Assembly: GCF_015910535.1 (NCBI RefSeq)
Contig: NZ_JACBJG010000005.1
Location: 248,001 to 312,000 of the forward strand
Length of the DNA stretch: 64,000 nt
DNA from: Saccharomonospora sp. NB11
GTDB lineage: Bacteria > Actinomycetota > Actinomycetes > Mycobacteriales > Pseudonocardiaceae
Reading direction: 5' to 3'
Shown: piece by piece, positions 47,355 to 56,233 of the stretch
How positions within the stretch are numbered: position 1 is the first letter of the stretch
Layout of the letters: every line of letters begins with the position of its first letter
Translations under genes and position numbers: made by a program
Notes under the pieces: model-generated
Seen by the model: the letters and a program-made list of their open reading frames with translations, nothing else
What the model was told of the DNA's origin: nothing
Databases searched by the model: none

Positions 47355-49619
47355 TCACCCGGCCTTCACACCGGCGGGTTGGAACCCGCCGCTGTCGGGA
47401 TCGAGCAGGTACACCTGGGCGGCACCGACGTCGAAGTACATGCCGGTCAGCACGAGCGCGCCCGAGCGTTCGGCCTCCGCCACGCGGGGATCGGCTCGCA
47501 GGTGTTCGAGCTGCTGGAGCACGTTGTGCAGCGCGAGCGCGTCGGCCGGAGCCGTGGGTCTCTCGTCCGCCAGCAGCACCGGAGCCTGTGTCGCACGCCT
47601 GCGCAGCGTCGGGACTCCGTGCCGCAGCCAGCTCCGCACTGCCGGTGGCGCACCGTCTCCCCCGTCGTGGAGCGCCGCCATCGCACCGCACGACGAGTGA
47701 CCACAGACCACGATCTCGCGCACCTCCAGCACCGTCACGGCGTACTCCACCGCCGCGCTCACGGACGACTCCGCCCTGCCGTCCGACTCACCCACCGGCA
47801 CGAGGTTGCCGAGGTTGCGCACCGTGAAGAGGTCGCCCGGCCCGCTCGTGGTGATCACGTTGGGGACGAGTCGCGCGTCGCTGCACGTGATGAACAGCGT
47901 GTGCGGCGACTGTCCCGACGCCAGGCGCAGCAACGTGTCCTTCACGAGCGGAGCGGTACGCCACTGGAACTCCGAGGCACCCCGGTGCACCGGACGATGG
48001 CGCTGCTCCGGCACGACCACACCGCTCTCCTGCGCCATCCACGCCGACCACGGTGCCAGCCACCGGGGCGCCACCGTCCGCGCCTCCTGTCGACGCACCG
48101 TCGGCGACCGGGCCTTGCCGTTGGCGTACCAGGGGTGTCCGATCTCGTCGACGACCACCGTTCCCCCGGCCTGTTCGTACGCGTGTTGCCAGGTGGACAG
48201 ACAGTCGAAGGCCGCGTGGTCGAGGTAGTCGACGACGAGTTCCAACCGCACGGTGCGTTCCGCCGGGATGTTCGCGAGCACCGCCGACAGCCGGGGCACG
48301 GACAGGAACGTCAGCACGCCCTCCACCACGATGCGAGGGTGCTCCGCGTGTTCGAGCACGTGGACGCCCGACCAGATGGTGCGGCGCAACACGAACACCA
48401 ACGACGCCACGACGCCGAGGAGCACTCCGGTGAGCAGGTCGAGCACCACCACGCCGAGCAACGTCACGGAGTAGAGCGGCAGGTCGCCGTGGCCGCGCAC
48501 GGTACGGATCGTGGGCAGGTTCACCAGCTTCGCACCCACGTAGACGAGCAGACCGGCCAACGCCGCGAGCGGGATGCTCTGGATCAGCCCGGCCAGCACC
48601 ACGGTGAACAACAGCACCCAGACCCCGTGCAGCACGGCGGAGGCCCGGGTCCGGGCCCCGGCGTCGACGTTGGTGGAGCTTCGGACGATGACTCCGGTGA
48701 CCGGCAGTCCACCCAGGACACCGGAGGTGATGTTGGCGGCGCCCTGGCCGACCAGTTCCCGGTTCAGATTCGTGCGCGGCCCCGTGTGCAGCCGGTCGAC
48801 GGCCACGGCCGACAGCAGGCTCTCGACGCTGGCCACGAGCGCCACGGTCACCACCGCGAGCCCGAAGTCCAGCCCGTCCGTCGAGGGCAGGTCCGGCACG
48901 AGCGCGAGGTCGAACGACGACGCCGGGAGCTCCACCCGCTGGACCGGCAACGCCGCCACCGTGGCGACGAGGGTCACGAGCGTGATGGCCGCGAGCGGCG
49001 CCGGGATTCGGGAGACGGGTGCGGGCAGGCGTGGCCAGAGCACCAGCAACGCGATCGTCACGAGGCCGACGATCGCCGCGGCGTCGTGGTGCCCGACGAT
49101 CTGTCCCGGCAGTTCGAGCAGGTTGTCGACCGCCGAGCTCTGGGGAGCGCCGCCGAGGACGATGTGGAGCTGCCCGAGCACCAACGTGACGCCGATTCCC
49201 GCGAGCATGCCGTGCACGACGGCGGGCGCGATCGCCAGAGCGGCCCGCGCGACCCGACTCATCCCGAGCAATATCTGGATCACGCCGGCACACGCCGTGA
49301 CGGCGCACGTCACGGCCCATCCGAACGTGTCGATCGTCTCGGCCACCACCACCGTCAGCCCGGCAGCGGGACCGCTGACCTGTAGCGGAGCACCACCGAG
49401 GGCACCGGCCACCACGCCTCCGACGACGGCGGCGATCAGGCCGGCGGCGATCGGCGCGCCCGAGGCCAGCGCGATCCCGAGCGAGAGCGGAACGGCGACG
49501 AGGAAGACGACCAACGACGCCGGGACGTCGTGTCGCAGTGCCGATTGCCCGGCTCTCCATCGCGGTCCGGCGCGGACGCCCCTCCGGGAGTGACCGGCTG
49601 TGCGCGGGTTACCGGGCAT
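47355..49619 (-). CDS. SulP anion transporter fused to a beta-carbonic anhydrase
   Basis: The 754-residue protein has a SulP/SLC26 membrane domain (about residues 25-410; GLIAAVVGGVVAGALGGAP, VSGPAAGLTVVVAE, NRELVGQGAANITSGVLGGLPVTG), a STAS-like segment (about 430-520), and a beta-carbonic anhydrase from about 570. The anhydrase zinc ligands are in FITCSDARLVP (Cys, Asp) and VVCGHSSCGAM (His, Cys). Fusions of this type (the Rv3273 type in M. tuberculosis, of similar size) are thought to couple bicarbonate transport to CO2 hydration. GGAGATCGACC precedes the ATG at 49619. It lies between bioD and bioA. Confidence 0.92.
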   Translation of the reverse strand: MPGNPRTAGHSRRGVRAGPRWRAGQSALRHDVPASLVVFLVAVPLSLGIALASGAPIAAGLIAAVVGGVVAGALGGAPLQVSGPAAGLTVVVAETIDTFGWAVTCAVTACAGVIQILLGMSRVARAALAIAPAVVHGMLAGIGVTLVLGQLHIVLGGAPQSSAVDNLLELPGQIVGHHDAAAIVGLVTIALLVLWPRLPAPVSRIPAPLAAITLVTLVATVAALPVQRVELPASSFDLALVPDLPSTDGLDFGLAVVTVALVASVESLLSAVAVDRLHTGPRTNLNRELVGQGAANITSGVLGGLPVTGVIVRSSTNVDAGARTRASAVLHGVWVLLFTVVLAGLIQSIPLAALAGLLVYVGAKLVNLPTIRTVRGHGDLPLYSVTLLGVVVLDLLTGVLLGVVASLVFVLRRTIWSGVHVLEHAEHPRIVVEGVLTFLSVPRLSAVLANIPAERTVRLELVVDYLDHAAFDCLSTWQHAYEQAGGTVVVDEIGHPWYANGKARSPTVRRQEARTVAPRWLAPWSAWMAQESGVVVPEQRHRPVHRGASEFQWRTAPLVKDTLLRLASGQSPHTLFITCSDARLVPNVITTSGPGDLFTVRNLGNLVPVGESDGRAESSVSAAVEYAVTVLEVREIVVCGHSSCGAMAALHDGGDGAPPAVRSWLRHGVPTLRRRATQAPVLLADERPTAPADALALHNVLQQLEHLRADPRVAEAERSGALVLTGMYFDVGAAQVYLLDPDSGGFQPAGVKAG

Positions 49620-49920
49620 GGTCGATCTCCTTGTTCCTGGTGTGGGCTGGGGCACCAGGTAACAGCAGATCGACGACGATGTCCGCTATCCGAAACGGTT
49701 TTCATGTTCGACACCACTGCACATCGTGACGGATCGAGCGTCCCGCCGCGGCGAGCACCGGTGCCGCGTGACACCGACCTCACCCGATCCAGAACACCGC
49801 ACGGGATGCTCCTTTCGGAGCGTGTCGAAATCTCACCCCCACCGTCCGAAATCGACCGGATCGGGTGATTCTCGGCGTTCTCCGTGCCTCGGACGTGAAC
49901 GGAACCGTTCACTCACCCGA
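49620..49920. other. Intergenic region upstream of the SulP gene
   Basis: About 300 bases without a convincing gene. A 7-base-pair hairpin (CCTGGTG 49636-49642 with CACCAGG 49653-49659) lies just before the ribosome binding site of the SulP-carbonic anhydrase gene and could influence its translation. An open frame on the complement strand has no similarity and poor codon pattern. Confidence 0.4.
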
Positions 49921-51213
49921 TCAGCACACGCCCGCAGTGGCCACCATCGCGTCGGTGACTAGAGCGAGGTCGTCGTCCGACGTGACGTAGGGCGGCATGG
50001 TGTAGAGGAGATCGCGGAACGGCCGCAGCCACACACCCCGCGACGTCAGCGCCTCCGTGGCCGCCGCCATGTCCACCGGACGGTCGAGCTGGATCACGCC
50101 GATGGCACCCAGCACCCGCACGTCCACGACCCCCGGCACGGCCGTCGCCGGGGCGAGCCCCCGGGTCAACCCGCGTTCGATACGCCGCACGTCCTCCCGC
50201 CACGCCCCGTCGGACAGCAGGCCGATCGAGGCGTTGGCGACGGCCGAGGCGAGCGGATTGCCCATGAACGTCGGCCCGTGCGCCAGCACCGGCACCTCCC
50301 CTCGGGAGATCCCGTCGGCCACCTTCGGCGTGCACAACGTCGCGGCCATCGTGAGGTACCCGCCGGTCAACGCTTTGCCCACGCAGAGGACGTCCGGCGT
50401 CACACCCGCGTGCTCGGCGGCGAAGAGCGCTCCGGTTCGACCGAAGCCGGTGGCGATCTCGTCGAACACGAGCAGCACGTCGTGTCGCTCGGTGACCTCG
50501 CGCAGCACCCGCAGGTAGGCGGGATTGTGGAACCGCATGCCGCCCGCGCCCTGCACGACCGGCTCCACCACCACGGCGGCGAGCTCGTCGGCGTGTTCCT
50601 CGACCGCGCGCACCAGCGTGTCCACATAGGAGTCGTCCACCGGCGTGTCGAAACCCGACGGTGGCTCGGGGACGAAGACCTGTTCGGGCAGCACGCCCCG
50701 CCACAGGGCGTGCATGCCGCCCTCGGGGTCGCAGACGCTCATGGGGTGGAAGGTGTCGCCGTGGTAGCCGCCCCGCCACGTCAACATCCTGGTCTTGTCC
50801 GTGCGCCCCGAGGAACGCCAGTACTGCAGACACATCTTGAGCGCGACCTCGACCGACACCGAGCCCGAGTCGCACAGGAACACGTGCTCCAGCCCCTCGG
50901 GCGTGAGGTCCACGAGCGTGGTCGCCAACCGGATGGCGGGCTCGTGGGTCAGCCCGCCGAACATGACGTGGCTCATCCTCCCGGCCTGCTCACGCAACGC
51001 GGCGTCGAGCACCGGGTGCCGATAACCGTGGATGGCCGCCCACCACGACGACATGCCGTCCACCAGCTCGGTTCCGTCGGCCAACCGCAGCCGCACCCCG
51101 GACGCCTCCTCCACCAGCAGCGGCGCCACCCTCGCCGGCATGGGCCCGTACGGGTGCCACACGTGGCGGGCGTCGAGGCGGAGCAGCTCGGAGATCGGCG
51201 AGTCGGACGTCAT
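49921..51213 (-). CDS. bioA: Adenosylmethionine-8-amino-7-oxononanoate aminotransferase
   Basis: The 430-residue class III aminotransferase has [10 protein letters not shown] at the N-terminus (BioA-specific Tyr/Trp region), [58 protein letters not shown] and the PLP Lys in [17 protein letters not shown]. It uses S-adenosylmethionine to aminate KAPA. The ATG at 51213 begins the conserved [21 protein letters not shown]; the Shine-Dalgarno sequence is weak. bioF, which usually joins bioA and bioD, is not in the window. Confidence 0.94.
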   Translation of the reverse strand: MTSDSPISELLRLDARHVWHPYGPMPARVAPLLVEEASGVRLRLADGTELVDGMSSWWAAIHGYRHPVLDAALREQAGRMSHVMFGGLTHEPAIRLATTLVDLTPEGLEHVFLCDSGSVSVEVALKMCLQYWRSSGRTDKTRMLTWRGGYHGDTFHPMSVCDPEGGMHALWRGVLPEQVFVPEPPSGFDTPVDDSYVDTLVRAVEEHADELAAVVVEPVVQGAGGMRFHNPAYLRVLREVTERHDVLLVFDEIATGFGRTGALFAAEHAGVTPDVLCVGKALTGGYLTMAATLCTPKVADGISRGEVPVLAHGPTFMGNPLASAVANASIGLLSDGAWREDVRRIERGLTRGLAPATAVPGVVDVRVLGAIGVIQLDRPVDMAAATEALTSRGVWLRPFRDLLYTMPPYVTSDDDLALVTDAMVATAGVC

Positions 51214-51255
51214 GCCCGGCACTCTACGACGCGCGATCGCGGCTACCGTGACGTC

Positions 51256-51900
51256 ATGGCAGCCAGCGCGCGGTACCGGCCCGTCACGGTCGAACGCCTG
51301 GTGGCAGAGCTCACCGACCGTGTGGCCGACGTCGCCGTCCGTACCCGGTGGACCCGGGTGCTCGTCGACGGCGCCGACCACGCGACCGACACCGGCGCGC
51401 TCGCCGACGCCCTCGTCGACCCGCTGCGCGTCCGCGGTCACGCCGTCGAACGGGTGTCCGCCCGCGACTTCCTGCGGCCCGCGTCACTGCGCTTCGAACG
51501 AGGCAGGCACGACCCCGACGTGCGGTTCGAGGACTGGCTCGACGTCGCAGCGCTCCGCCGTGAGGTGCTCGACCCGCTGGGAGCCTCCGGCACCGGCGAG
51601 GTGCTCCCTGCCCTGTGGGACGCCCGGCGCGACCGCGCGTTCCGGTTGCCCCGACGACGCCTGCCCGACGGCGGTGTCGTGGTCGTCGACGGCGAACTGT
51701 TACTCGGGCAGGGCCTTCCGGCCGAGGTGAGCGTGCATCTGTGGCTCTCCCCCGGCGCGCTGCGACGGCGACTGCCCGACGACGTCCACTGGGCACTGCC
51801 CGCCTACGCCCGCTACGAAGACGAGGTCCGTCCGGTCGACCTCGCCGACGTCGTGGTGCGAGTGGACGATCCACGACACCCGGCGGTACGCGAGGGCTGA
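51256..51900 (+). CDS. Uridine kinase-like protein with a degenerate P-loop
   Basis: The 214-residue protein aligns with the actinobacterial uridine kinase-like family: [58 protein letters not shown]. The Walker A position, normally G-x4-GK[ST], reads [10 protein letters not shown] and lacks the Lys, so classical ATP binding is doubtful. The Asp-rich second motif DGELLL remains. Function unknown. The ATG at 51256 is the family start. It is divergent from bioA and convergent with pimB. Confidence 0.75.
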   Translation: MAASARYRPVTVERLVAELTDRVADVAVRTRWTRVLVDGADHATDTGALADALVDPLRVRGHAVERVSARDFLRPASLRFERGRHDPDVRFEDWLDVAALRREVLDPLGASGTGEVLPALWDARRDRAFRLPRRRLPDGGVVVVDGELLLGQGLPAEVSVHLWLSPGALRRRLPDDVHWALPAYARYEDEVRPVDLADVVVRVDDPRHPAVREG

Positions 51901-51913
51901 ACGCCGAGCGTGG

Positions 51914-53110
51914 TCAGCGCCCGGTCCGCCCGCCACGGTGGGCGCGCAGTTCCGCGGCCCGACCGAGGGTGCGCCGACCGGCGAGGAGCTCGGAGAGCCG
52001 CTGGGCGAGGACGTCCCACCGCCAGTGCTTCGTGACCCACTGGCGACCGGCCTCGCCCATCCGCCGCGCCCGGACCGGGTCGGCGAGCAACGCGGCGAGG
52101 GTGTCGACCAGCGCGGCCTGTTCCCTGCCGTCGACGACGTGTCCGGTGACCTCGTCCAACACCGTTTCCGGCGCTCCGCCCGAGTTGCCCGCCACCACGG
52201 GCAGGCCCGACGCGGACGCCTCCAGATAGACGATGCCGAGGCCCTCGACGTCGAGCCCCTTGCCTCGCGTGCGCGCGGGCATCGCGAAGACGTCACCGGC
52301 GTTGTAGTGCGCGGGCAATTCCTCCCACGGCACCGAGCCCGTGAGGATCACGTGATCGGCGACCCCGCAGTGTTCGGCGAGTTGCGTGAGGGTGCGCCGG
52401 TACGGACCACCACCGACCAGCAACAACGCCGCGTCCGGAATGCGACGCCGCAATTCCGGCAGTGCCTTCACCAACATGTCCTGGCCCTTGCGCGGCACCA
52501 ACCGCGAGACGCAGACGACCGTCGGCCGGTCACCCAGTCCGTAGCGGGCCCGCAACTCGGCACGCGCGGCGGGATCGGGACGGAAGACGGTTGGGTCCAC
52601 TCCGGACGGAAGATGCTCCAATCCGGCCAGCGGCCCGAAGGCCGACGCGAACCGACGACGGGTGTAGTGACTGACGAACGTGAGCACGTCGGTGGTCCGA
52701 CCGATGCGGCCCAGCGCCTGGCGCGCCACCGGAAGCATCGACCAGCCGACCTCGTGCCCGTGCGTGGAGGCGACCACCCGGTGGGCACCGGCCCGACGCA
52801 GGGGTTCGCCGAGGAGAGCGAGGGGCGCCGCGGCACCGAACCACACCGTCTCGCACTGCCGCGACCGCAGGAGTTGCTCCGCGCGACGGAGGACGTCGGG
52901 AGTGGGAAGCATGAGGGACGTGGGATGGCGCACGACCTCGAACGGCTGGTCGGCGTCGAAGCGCGAGTGCGAACCCGACTCCCGTTCCCAGGACGGCGCG
53001 TAGACCACCAGCTCGTCGGCGGGAAGCCGCGTGGCCAGAGCGTGCAGATAGGACTGGATGCCCCCTGGCCGAGGCGGGAAGTCGTTCGTCACCAGCAACG
53101 TGCGAGGCAT
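51914..53110 (-). CDS. pimB: GT4 mannosyltransferase PimB' (phosphatidylinositol monomannoside mannosyltransferase)
   Basis: The 398-residue GT-B enzyme opens with LLVTNDFPPRPGGIQSYLHA, the PimB' N-terminus. It has the donor-site motifs STHGHEVGWSMLP, VCVSRLVPRKGQDMLVKALP and the EX7E-type KGLDVEGLGIVYLEASASGLPVV. PimB' adds the second mannose to PIM1 from GDP-mannose in cell envelope synthesis. The gene order pimB - NlpC/P60 protein is shared with M. tuberculosis (Rv2188c-Rv2190c), although the intervening Rv2189c counterpart is missing here. Confidence 0.93.
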   Translation of the reverse strand: MPRTLLVTNDFPPRPGGIQSYLHALATRLPADELVVYAPSWERESGSHSRFDADQPFEVVRHPTSLMLPTPDVLRRAEQLLRSRQCETVWFGAAAPLALLGEPLRRAGAHRVVASTHGHEVGWSMLPVARQALGRIGRTTDVLTFVSHYTRRRFASAFGPLAGLEHLPSGVDPTVFRPDPAARAELRARYGLGDRPTVVCVSRLVPRKGQDMLVKALPELRRRIPDAALLLVGGGPYRRTLTQLAEHCGVADHVILTGSVPWEELPAHYNAGDVFAMPARTRGKGLDVEGLGIVYLEASASGLPVVAGNSGGAPETVLDEVTGHVVDGREQAALVDTLAALLADPVRARRMGEAGRQWVTKHWRWDVLAQRLSELLAGRRTLGRAAELRAHRGGRTGR

Positions 53111-53155
53111 GGTGCGAGACTATCCCGCCCCGGTGGGGTCGACGCGGCGCCGGGG

Positions 53156-54208
53156 TCAGGCGACCCGACGTGCGCCGCTGTAGTTGGCCTGCAACGGCGC
53201 GACCTTCACAACGTCGCCCTCCGTGGGCGCGTGGACCATGTTGCCGCCGCCGATGTACATGCCGACGTGGTGCACCGGCGAGCCGTAGAACACGAGGTCA
53301 CCGGGCTGGAGCTGCGACCGGGGGATCGGCGTTCCGACCGTCGCCTGAGCCGCGCTGTTGCGCGGGAGGCTGATCCCCGCCTTGCCGTAGGCCCACAGCA
53401 TCAGACCGGAGCAGTCGTAGCTGTTCGGGCCCGTCGCCCCCCACACGTACGGCTTGCCGCGCTGGCTCATGGCGGCATCCACCGCGATCTGCGCGGCCGG
53501 TCCCGGAGCCGTGATCGGGCCCGGGTCAGGACCGATGTCCTGCTGCTGAGCCCGGTCGGCGTCACTCAACAGACCGGCCTGGCGCTTGACCTCTTCGATC
53601 TGCTCGTCGAGCTTCTCCTTGCGGTCCTCCAGGTCCGCGGCAAGCTTGGCGGCCTTGTCCTTGGCCTCCTTGGCCTTCTGCCGCGCGTCGGCCGCCTCGC
53701 TCCGGCTGTTCTCCGCCTTCTCGACGGCACCTCGCAGGGCCTGCAGCGCCCGGTTCTTGTCGGTCGCGAGCAGGTCGATGGCCGAGGAACGATCGAGGAA
53801 GTTCTGCGGGGAGTCACCGGTGAGCAACGCCGACAGCTTGCTCAGCTGCGCGCCGCTGGTGAACGATGCGCCCGCGAACCGGTCGACCTCCTTGCGGAAG
53901 AGTTCCTCGTCCTCACGAGCGCTCTTCTCGGCCTTCTTGGCCTTGTCGAGCTTCTTCTCGTACTTGTCGAGTTCCTTCTTCTTCTTTTCGAGGTCTTCCT
54001 TCGCGGAGAGATACTGCTCGTTGAGCTTTTCGGCCTTGGTGGCGAGTTCCCGGTACTTCTCCAAGGCCTCAGAGGCACTCTGGGGCTGTTGTGGGGCGGG
54101 GATCGCGGGTGTCGCCGACGCAGGCGCCTCGATGAAGGTCACGGCCGCGACCACGGCGCAGGCCGCCAGCGCCCCTGACACCACGCGTTTCACGGGATGC
54201 GACTGCAC
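53156..54208 (-). CDS. Secreted NlpC/P60 peptidoglycan endopeptidase with a coiled-coil region (RipC-like)
   Basis: The 350-residue protein has a signal peptide (VKRVVSGALAACAVVAAVTF, cleavage near ASA), a long coiled coil rich in Lys/Glu/Ala (about 45-225) and a C-terminal NlpC/P60 domain. Cys266 in YDCSGLMLWAY, His314 in HHVGMYIGG and His326 in NMVHAP form the catalytic triad. It resembles mycobacterial Rv2190c/RipC, which cleaves D-Glu-mDAP bonds and is activated by FtsEX through its coiled coil. The gene has an unusually long leader (459 bases to the next gene), described separately. Confidence 0.93.
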   Translation of the reverse strand: MQSHPVKRVVSGALAACAVVAAVTFIEAPASATPAIPAPQQPQSASEALEKYRELATKAEKLNEQYLSAKEDLEKKKKELDKYEKKLDKAKKAEKSAREDEELFRKEVDRFAGASFTSGAQLSKLSALLTGDSPQNFLDRSSAIDLLATDKNRALQALRGAVEKAENSRSEAADARQKAKEAKDKAAKLAADLEDRKEKLDEQIEEVKRQAGLLSDADRAQQQDIGPDPGPITAPGPAAQIAVDAAMSQRGKPYVWGATGPNSYDCSGLMLWAYGKAGISLPRNSAAQATVGTPIPRSQLQPGDLVFYGSPVHHVGMYIGGGNMVHAPTEGDVVKVAPLQANYSGARRVA

Positions 54209-54667
54209 GTCGCGTGGGTCTCCTTTGCTCTCCGGCCGCCGGCCGGGTAGCCGTCACGACGCGGACACCGACATGCCGAAGTGCACATCGTGTTGCTTGC
54301 TTTTCGACAACCGGCGTCGCCTTCGTCGCGTCCGGTCCGGCACAGCTCCCCGACAAGCTGTTTCGGCGGCGATCCCGCGTGCCGACCTCTGGTGGAACGG
54401 CTGCCTGGCGCGAGATCTCGGCCAGATTACGAAAGAGCGTTCTAGGAGTCCACCAACCCAGCGGAGGGAATCGGTGACCGTCCGTGCGTGAGCGTTCGGA
54501 CCAGCACTTTGTCCGGCGCTGTGACCAGGGCAACACGTTGCGCTCATCAATCGACAGACCGTTCACCTGATCGGATGGACCGCTCACCGAATGACTGGCA
54601 CAGAGTGATCAAACACCGCTCTCGATCGACCCAGTCGCCCGTTGCGAAGAAATGCACCGTGGTCCCG
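54209..54667 (-). other. Long leader region of the NlpC/P60 gene
   Basis: These 459 bases separate the endopeptidase gene from the next gene on the same strand and contain no convincing gene. On the complement strand a run of complementary segments lies close to the start codon, for example CAGCT/AGCTG around 54340-54360 and GCCGG repeats near 54325-54345, suggesting a folded 5' untranslated region. Actinobacterial genes for such hydrolases often have a c-di-AMP (ydaO) riboswitch, but I could not place its conserved core here. Confidence 0.45.
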
Positions 54668-54913
54668 TCAGGCAGCCTCGTAACGCAACGGCGGCAGCAA
54701 TCCCACGTCGGCCAACAGCGCCAGGGCCCGCAGTTCCTCCGGACCCCACCGCGGCGGCCCCACCCGGTCGACCATCGCGGTCACCACGCAGTTCCCGCAG
54801 GCACGATCCCGAAGCACGCACGAATGGCAGTCGACCGTGACGTCCCCGGTATTTCGGTCGCCTTCTCCGGGAGCACGGTCGCCCTCGGCGTCGGCGGATT
54901 CGAATTCGTCCAT
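54668..54913 (-). CDS. Small Cys-rich hypothetical protein
   Basis: The 81-residue protein has an acidic N-terminus and the motif Cys29-x2-Cys32-x6-Cys39-x2-Cys42 in VDCHSCVLRDRACGNCVVTA, followed by WGPEELRALALLADVGLLPPL. The four Cys could hold a zinc ion or an Fe-S cluster; the protein is not a WhiB factor (the spacing differs and the GVWGG turn is absent). It lies 37 bases downstream of the NlpC-VanY gene on the same strand. I do not recognise a function. Confidence 0.65.
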   Translation of the reverse strand: MDEFESADAEGDRAPGEGDRNTGDVTVDCHSCVLRDRACGNCVVTAMVDRVGPPRWGPEELRALALLADVGLLPPLRYEAA

Positions 54914-54950
54914 GCCGACGACCGTACGAACGACTCCGACAATTTGCACG

Positions 54951-56159
54951 TCATTCGCGAACGTACTCCCAGTGCCACGGTTCCTCTCTCGGGCTGCCCT
55001 CCCGTGCCCAGGAGGGATGCACCCAGCCGAACTCCGCCGCGTGCCGCTGCATCCACCGGTGCTCACGACTGCCGAACCGTTCCACCCCGCCACAGAGATC
55101 CACCGCCAACCCCCAGCCGTGATTGCTCGTCCCGGGAGTGGCCGACAGTTCCGGTTTCCGACGTTGCAGATCGAGTTGCATCGCCAGAGTCCGGTAGGAA
55201 TCGGTCAGACACAACGGCTCGCCGAGATCGTCGGCGTAAGCCTCCGAAAGCGCGGAAAGGTCGTAGGCGGCGTCGCAACGCAACGCGTGTGGTTCCTCCT
55301 CCAACGGACAGAGAACGTCGCCGGGAATCAACCCGTTCGGATACCCCGCCCACCCCCGGCGAGCCGGGCCGTCACTATGCGACGGGCTCAGTCCGCCGCA
55401 CCGCCAGGCCAACGCCCCGGCGCCGTCACCGCCGTCCGCACCGGCTCCACCGGCCACCACCTGGTCCGCCGACCGGCGGCCGAGGCTCGGCCGAACCACC
55501 CCGAGCACCGTGCTCGGATCGGGCAACCTCGCCACCACCACCCTCGCCGACCGGGCGTCCGCGACCACCATCTCGTCGTCCCCGACCACGATGCCGATCG
55601 ACTGGAGGCCGTGGCGCTGCGAGCCCACGACGACGAGATCCCCCGGCACCGCGTCCTCGAAGGCCACCGGTCGCCCCGTGGCCCACTGCGCCACCGCCGA
55701 CGTCGGCACGTCGATGCCCACCCTCCGGTAGAGCGCGTGCACCAGGCCGTCGCACGAGAACGCGTGCGGCCCGTCCCCGTCGTCGGAGTACGGCTTGCCG
55801 ACCGCGTTCAACGCCCCCGACACGACAGCCGTCACCTCCCGGGGCACCACCATCGTCCCTGCCTCCGGTGCCCAGGCGACACCGTGTTGGACGGACCCGT
55901 CCGCCGCACGCGCGGGTCGCAGCCTCGGCGGGAGCCGGTCCAGGTCGAGCAGGGCGCGCCTCGGCGGTATCCGCACCCCCGCCCGTTCGAGTTCGGTGAG
56001 CCGGCTTCGCCACGACCGGACCGCCTGTGCCTCCGGCTGTGGCTCGACCACCCCGCTCACCTCGCTCCCCACGCGAGCGAGCGGCGCCGCCTGCGACGGC
56101 GAGGACGGACACACCGTCAGCAGCACGAGCATCGACAGCGACACTCCGAACACGCGCAT
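54951..56159 (-). CDS. Secreted degenerate NlpC/P60 domain fused to a VanY D,D-carboxypeptidase
   Basis: The 402-residue protein has a signal peptide (residues 1 to about 24), an NlpC/P60-like domain (about 105-225) and a VanY/DacB D-Ala-D-Ala carboxypeptidase domain (about 268-402). In the first, Cys136 (FSCDGLVHALY) is present. The position of the catalytic His is Ser187 (LQSIGIVVG) and the third residue is Val (MVVAD), so the domain is probably inactive or altered; His183 is nearby. The second is intact: SNHGWGLAVDL gives zinc ligands His347 and Asp354, and EEPWHWEY gives Glu393 and His396. The pairing suggests a peptidoglycan-binding role for the first domain. Confidence 0.85.
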   Translation of the reverse strand: MRVFGVSLSMLVLLTVCPSSPSQAAPLARVGSEVSGVVEPQPEAQAVRSWRSRLTELERAGVRIPPRRALLDLDRLPPRLRPARAADGSVQHGVAWAPEAGTMVVPREVTAVVSGALNAVGKPYSDDGDGPHAFSCDGLVHALYRRVGIDVPTSAVAQWATGRPVAFEDAVPGDLVVVGSQRHGLQSIGIVVGDDEMVVADARSARVVVARLPDPSTVLGVVRPSLGRRSADQVVAGGAGADGGDGAGALAWRCGGLSPSHSDGPARRGWAGYPNGLIPGDVLCPLEEEPHALRCDAAYDLSALSEAYADDLGEPLCLTDSYRTLAMQLDLQRRKPELSATPGTSNHGWGLAVDLCGGVERFGSREHRWMQRHAAEFGWVHPSWAREGSPREEPWHWEYVRE

Positions 56160-56233
56160 ACCGCCTCCGCGACGACGTCGACCGAGTCACCGGGGAATAC
56201 CACCTCACGAAGCGGCGGAACGCGGAGAAGGAG

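Noticed and set aside
49620-49912. Small gene on the complement strand before the SulP gene
   Set aside because: The open frame has no family similarity, no ribosome binding site and irregular third-position composition.
54209-54480. c-di-AMP (ydaO) riboswitch
   Set aside because: The gene context is right, but I could not align the conserved core; kept only as a question in the findings.
54668-54913. WhiB-family regulator
   Set aside because: Four Cys are present, but the spacing and the missing G[VI]WGG turn do not fit.
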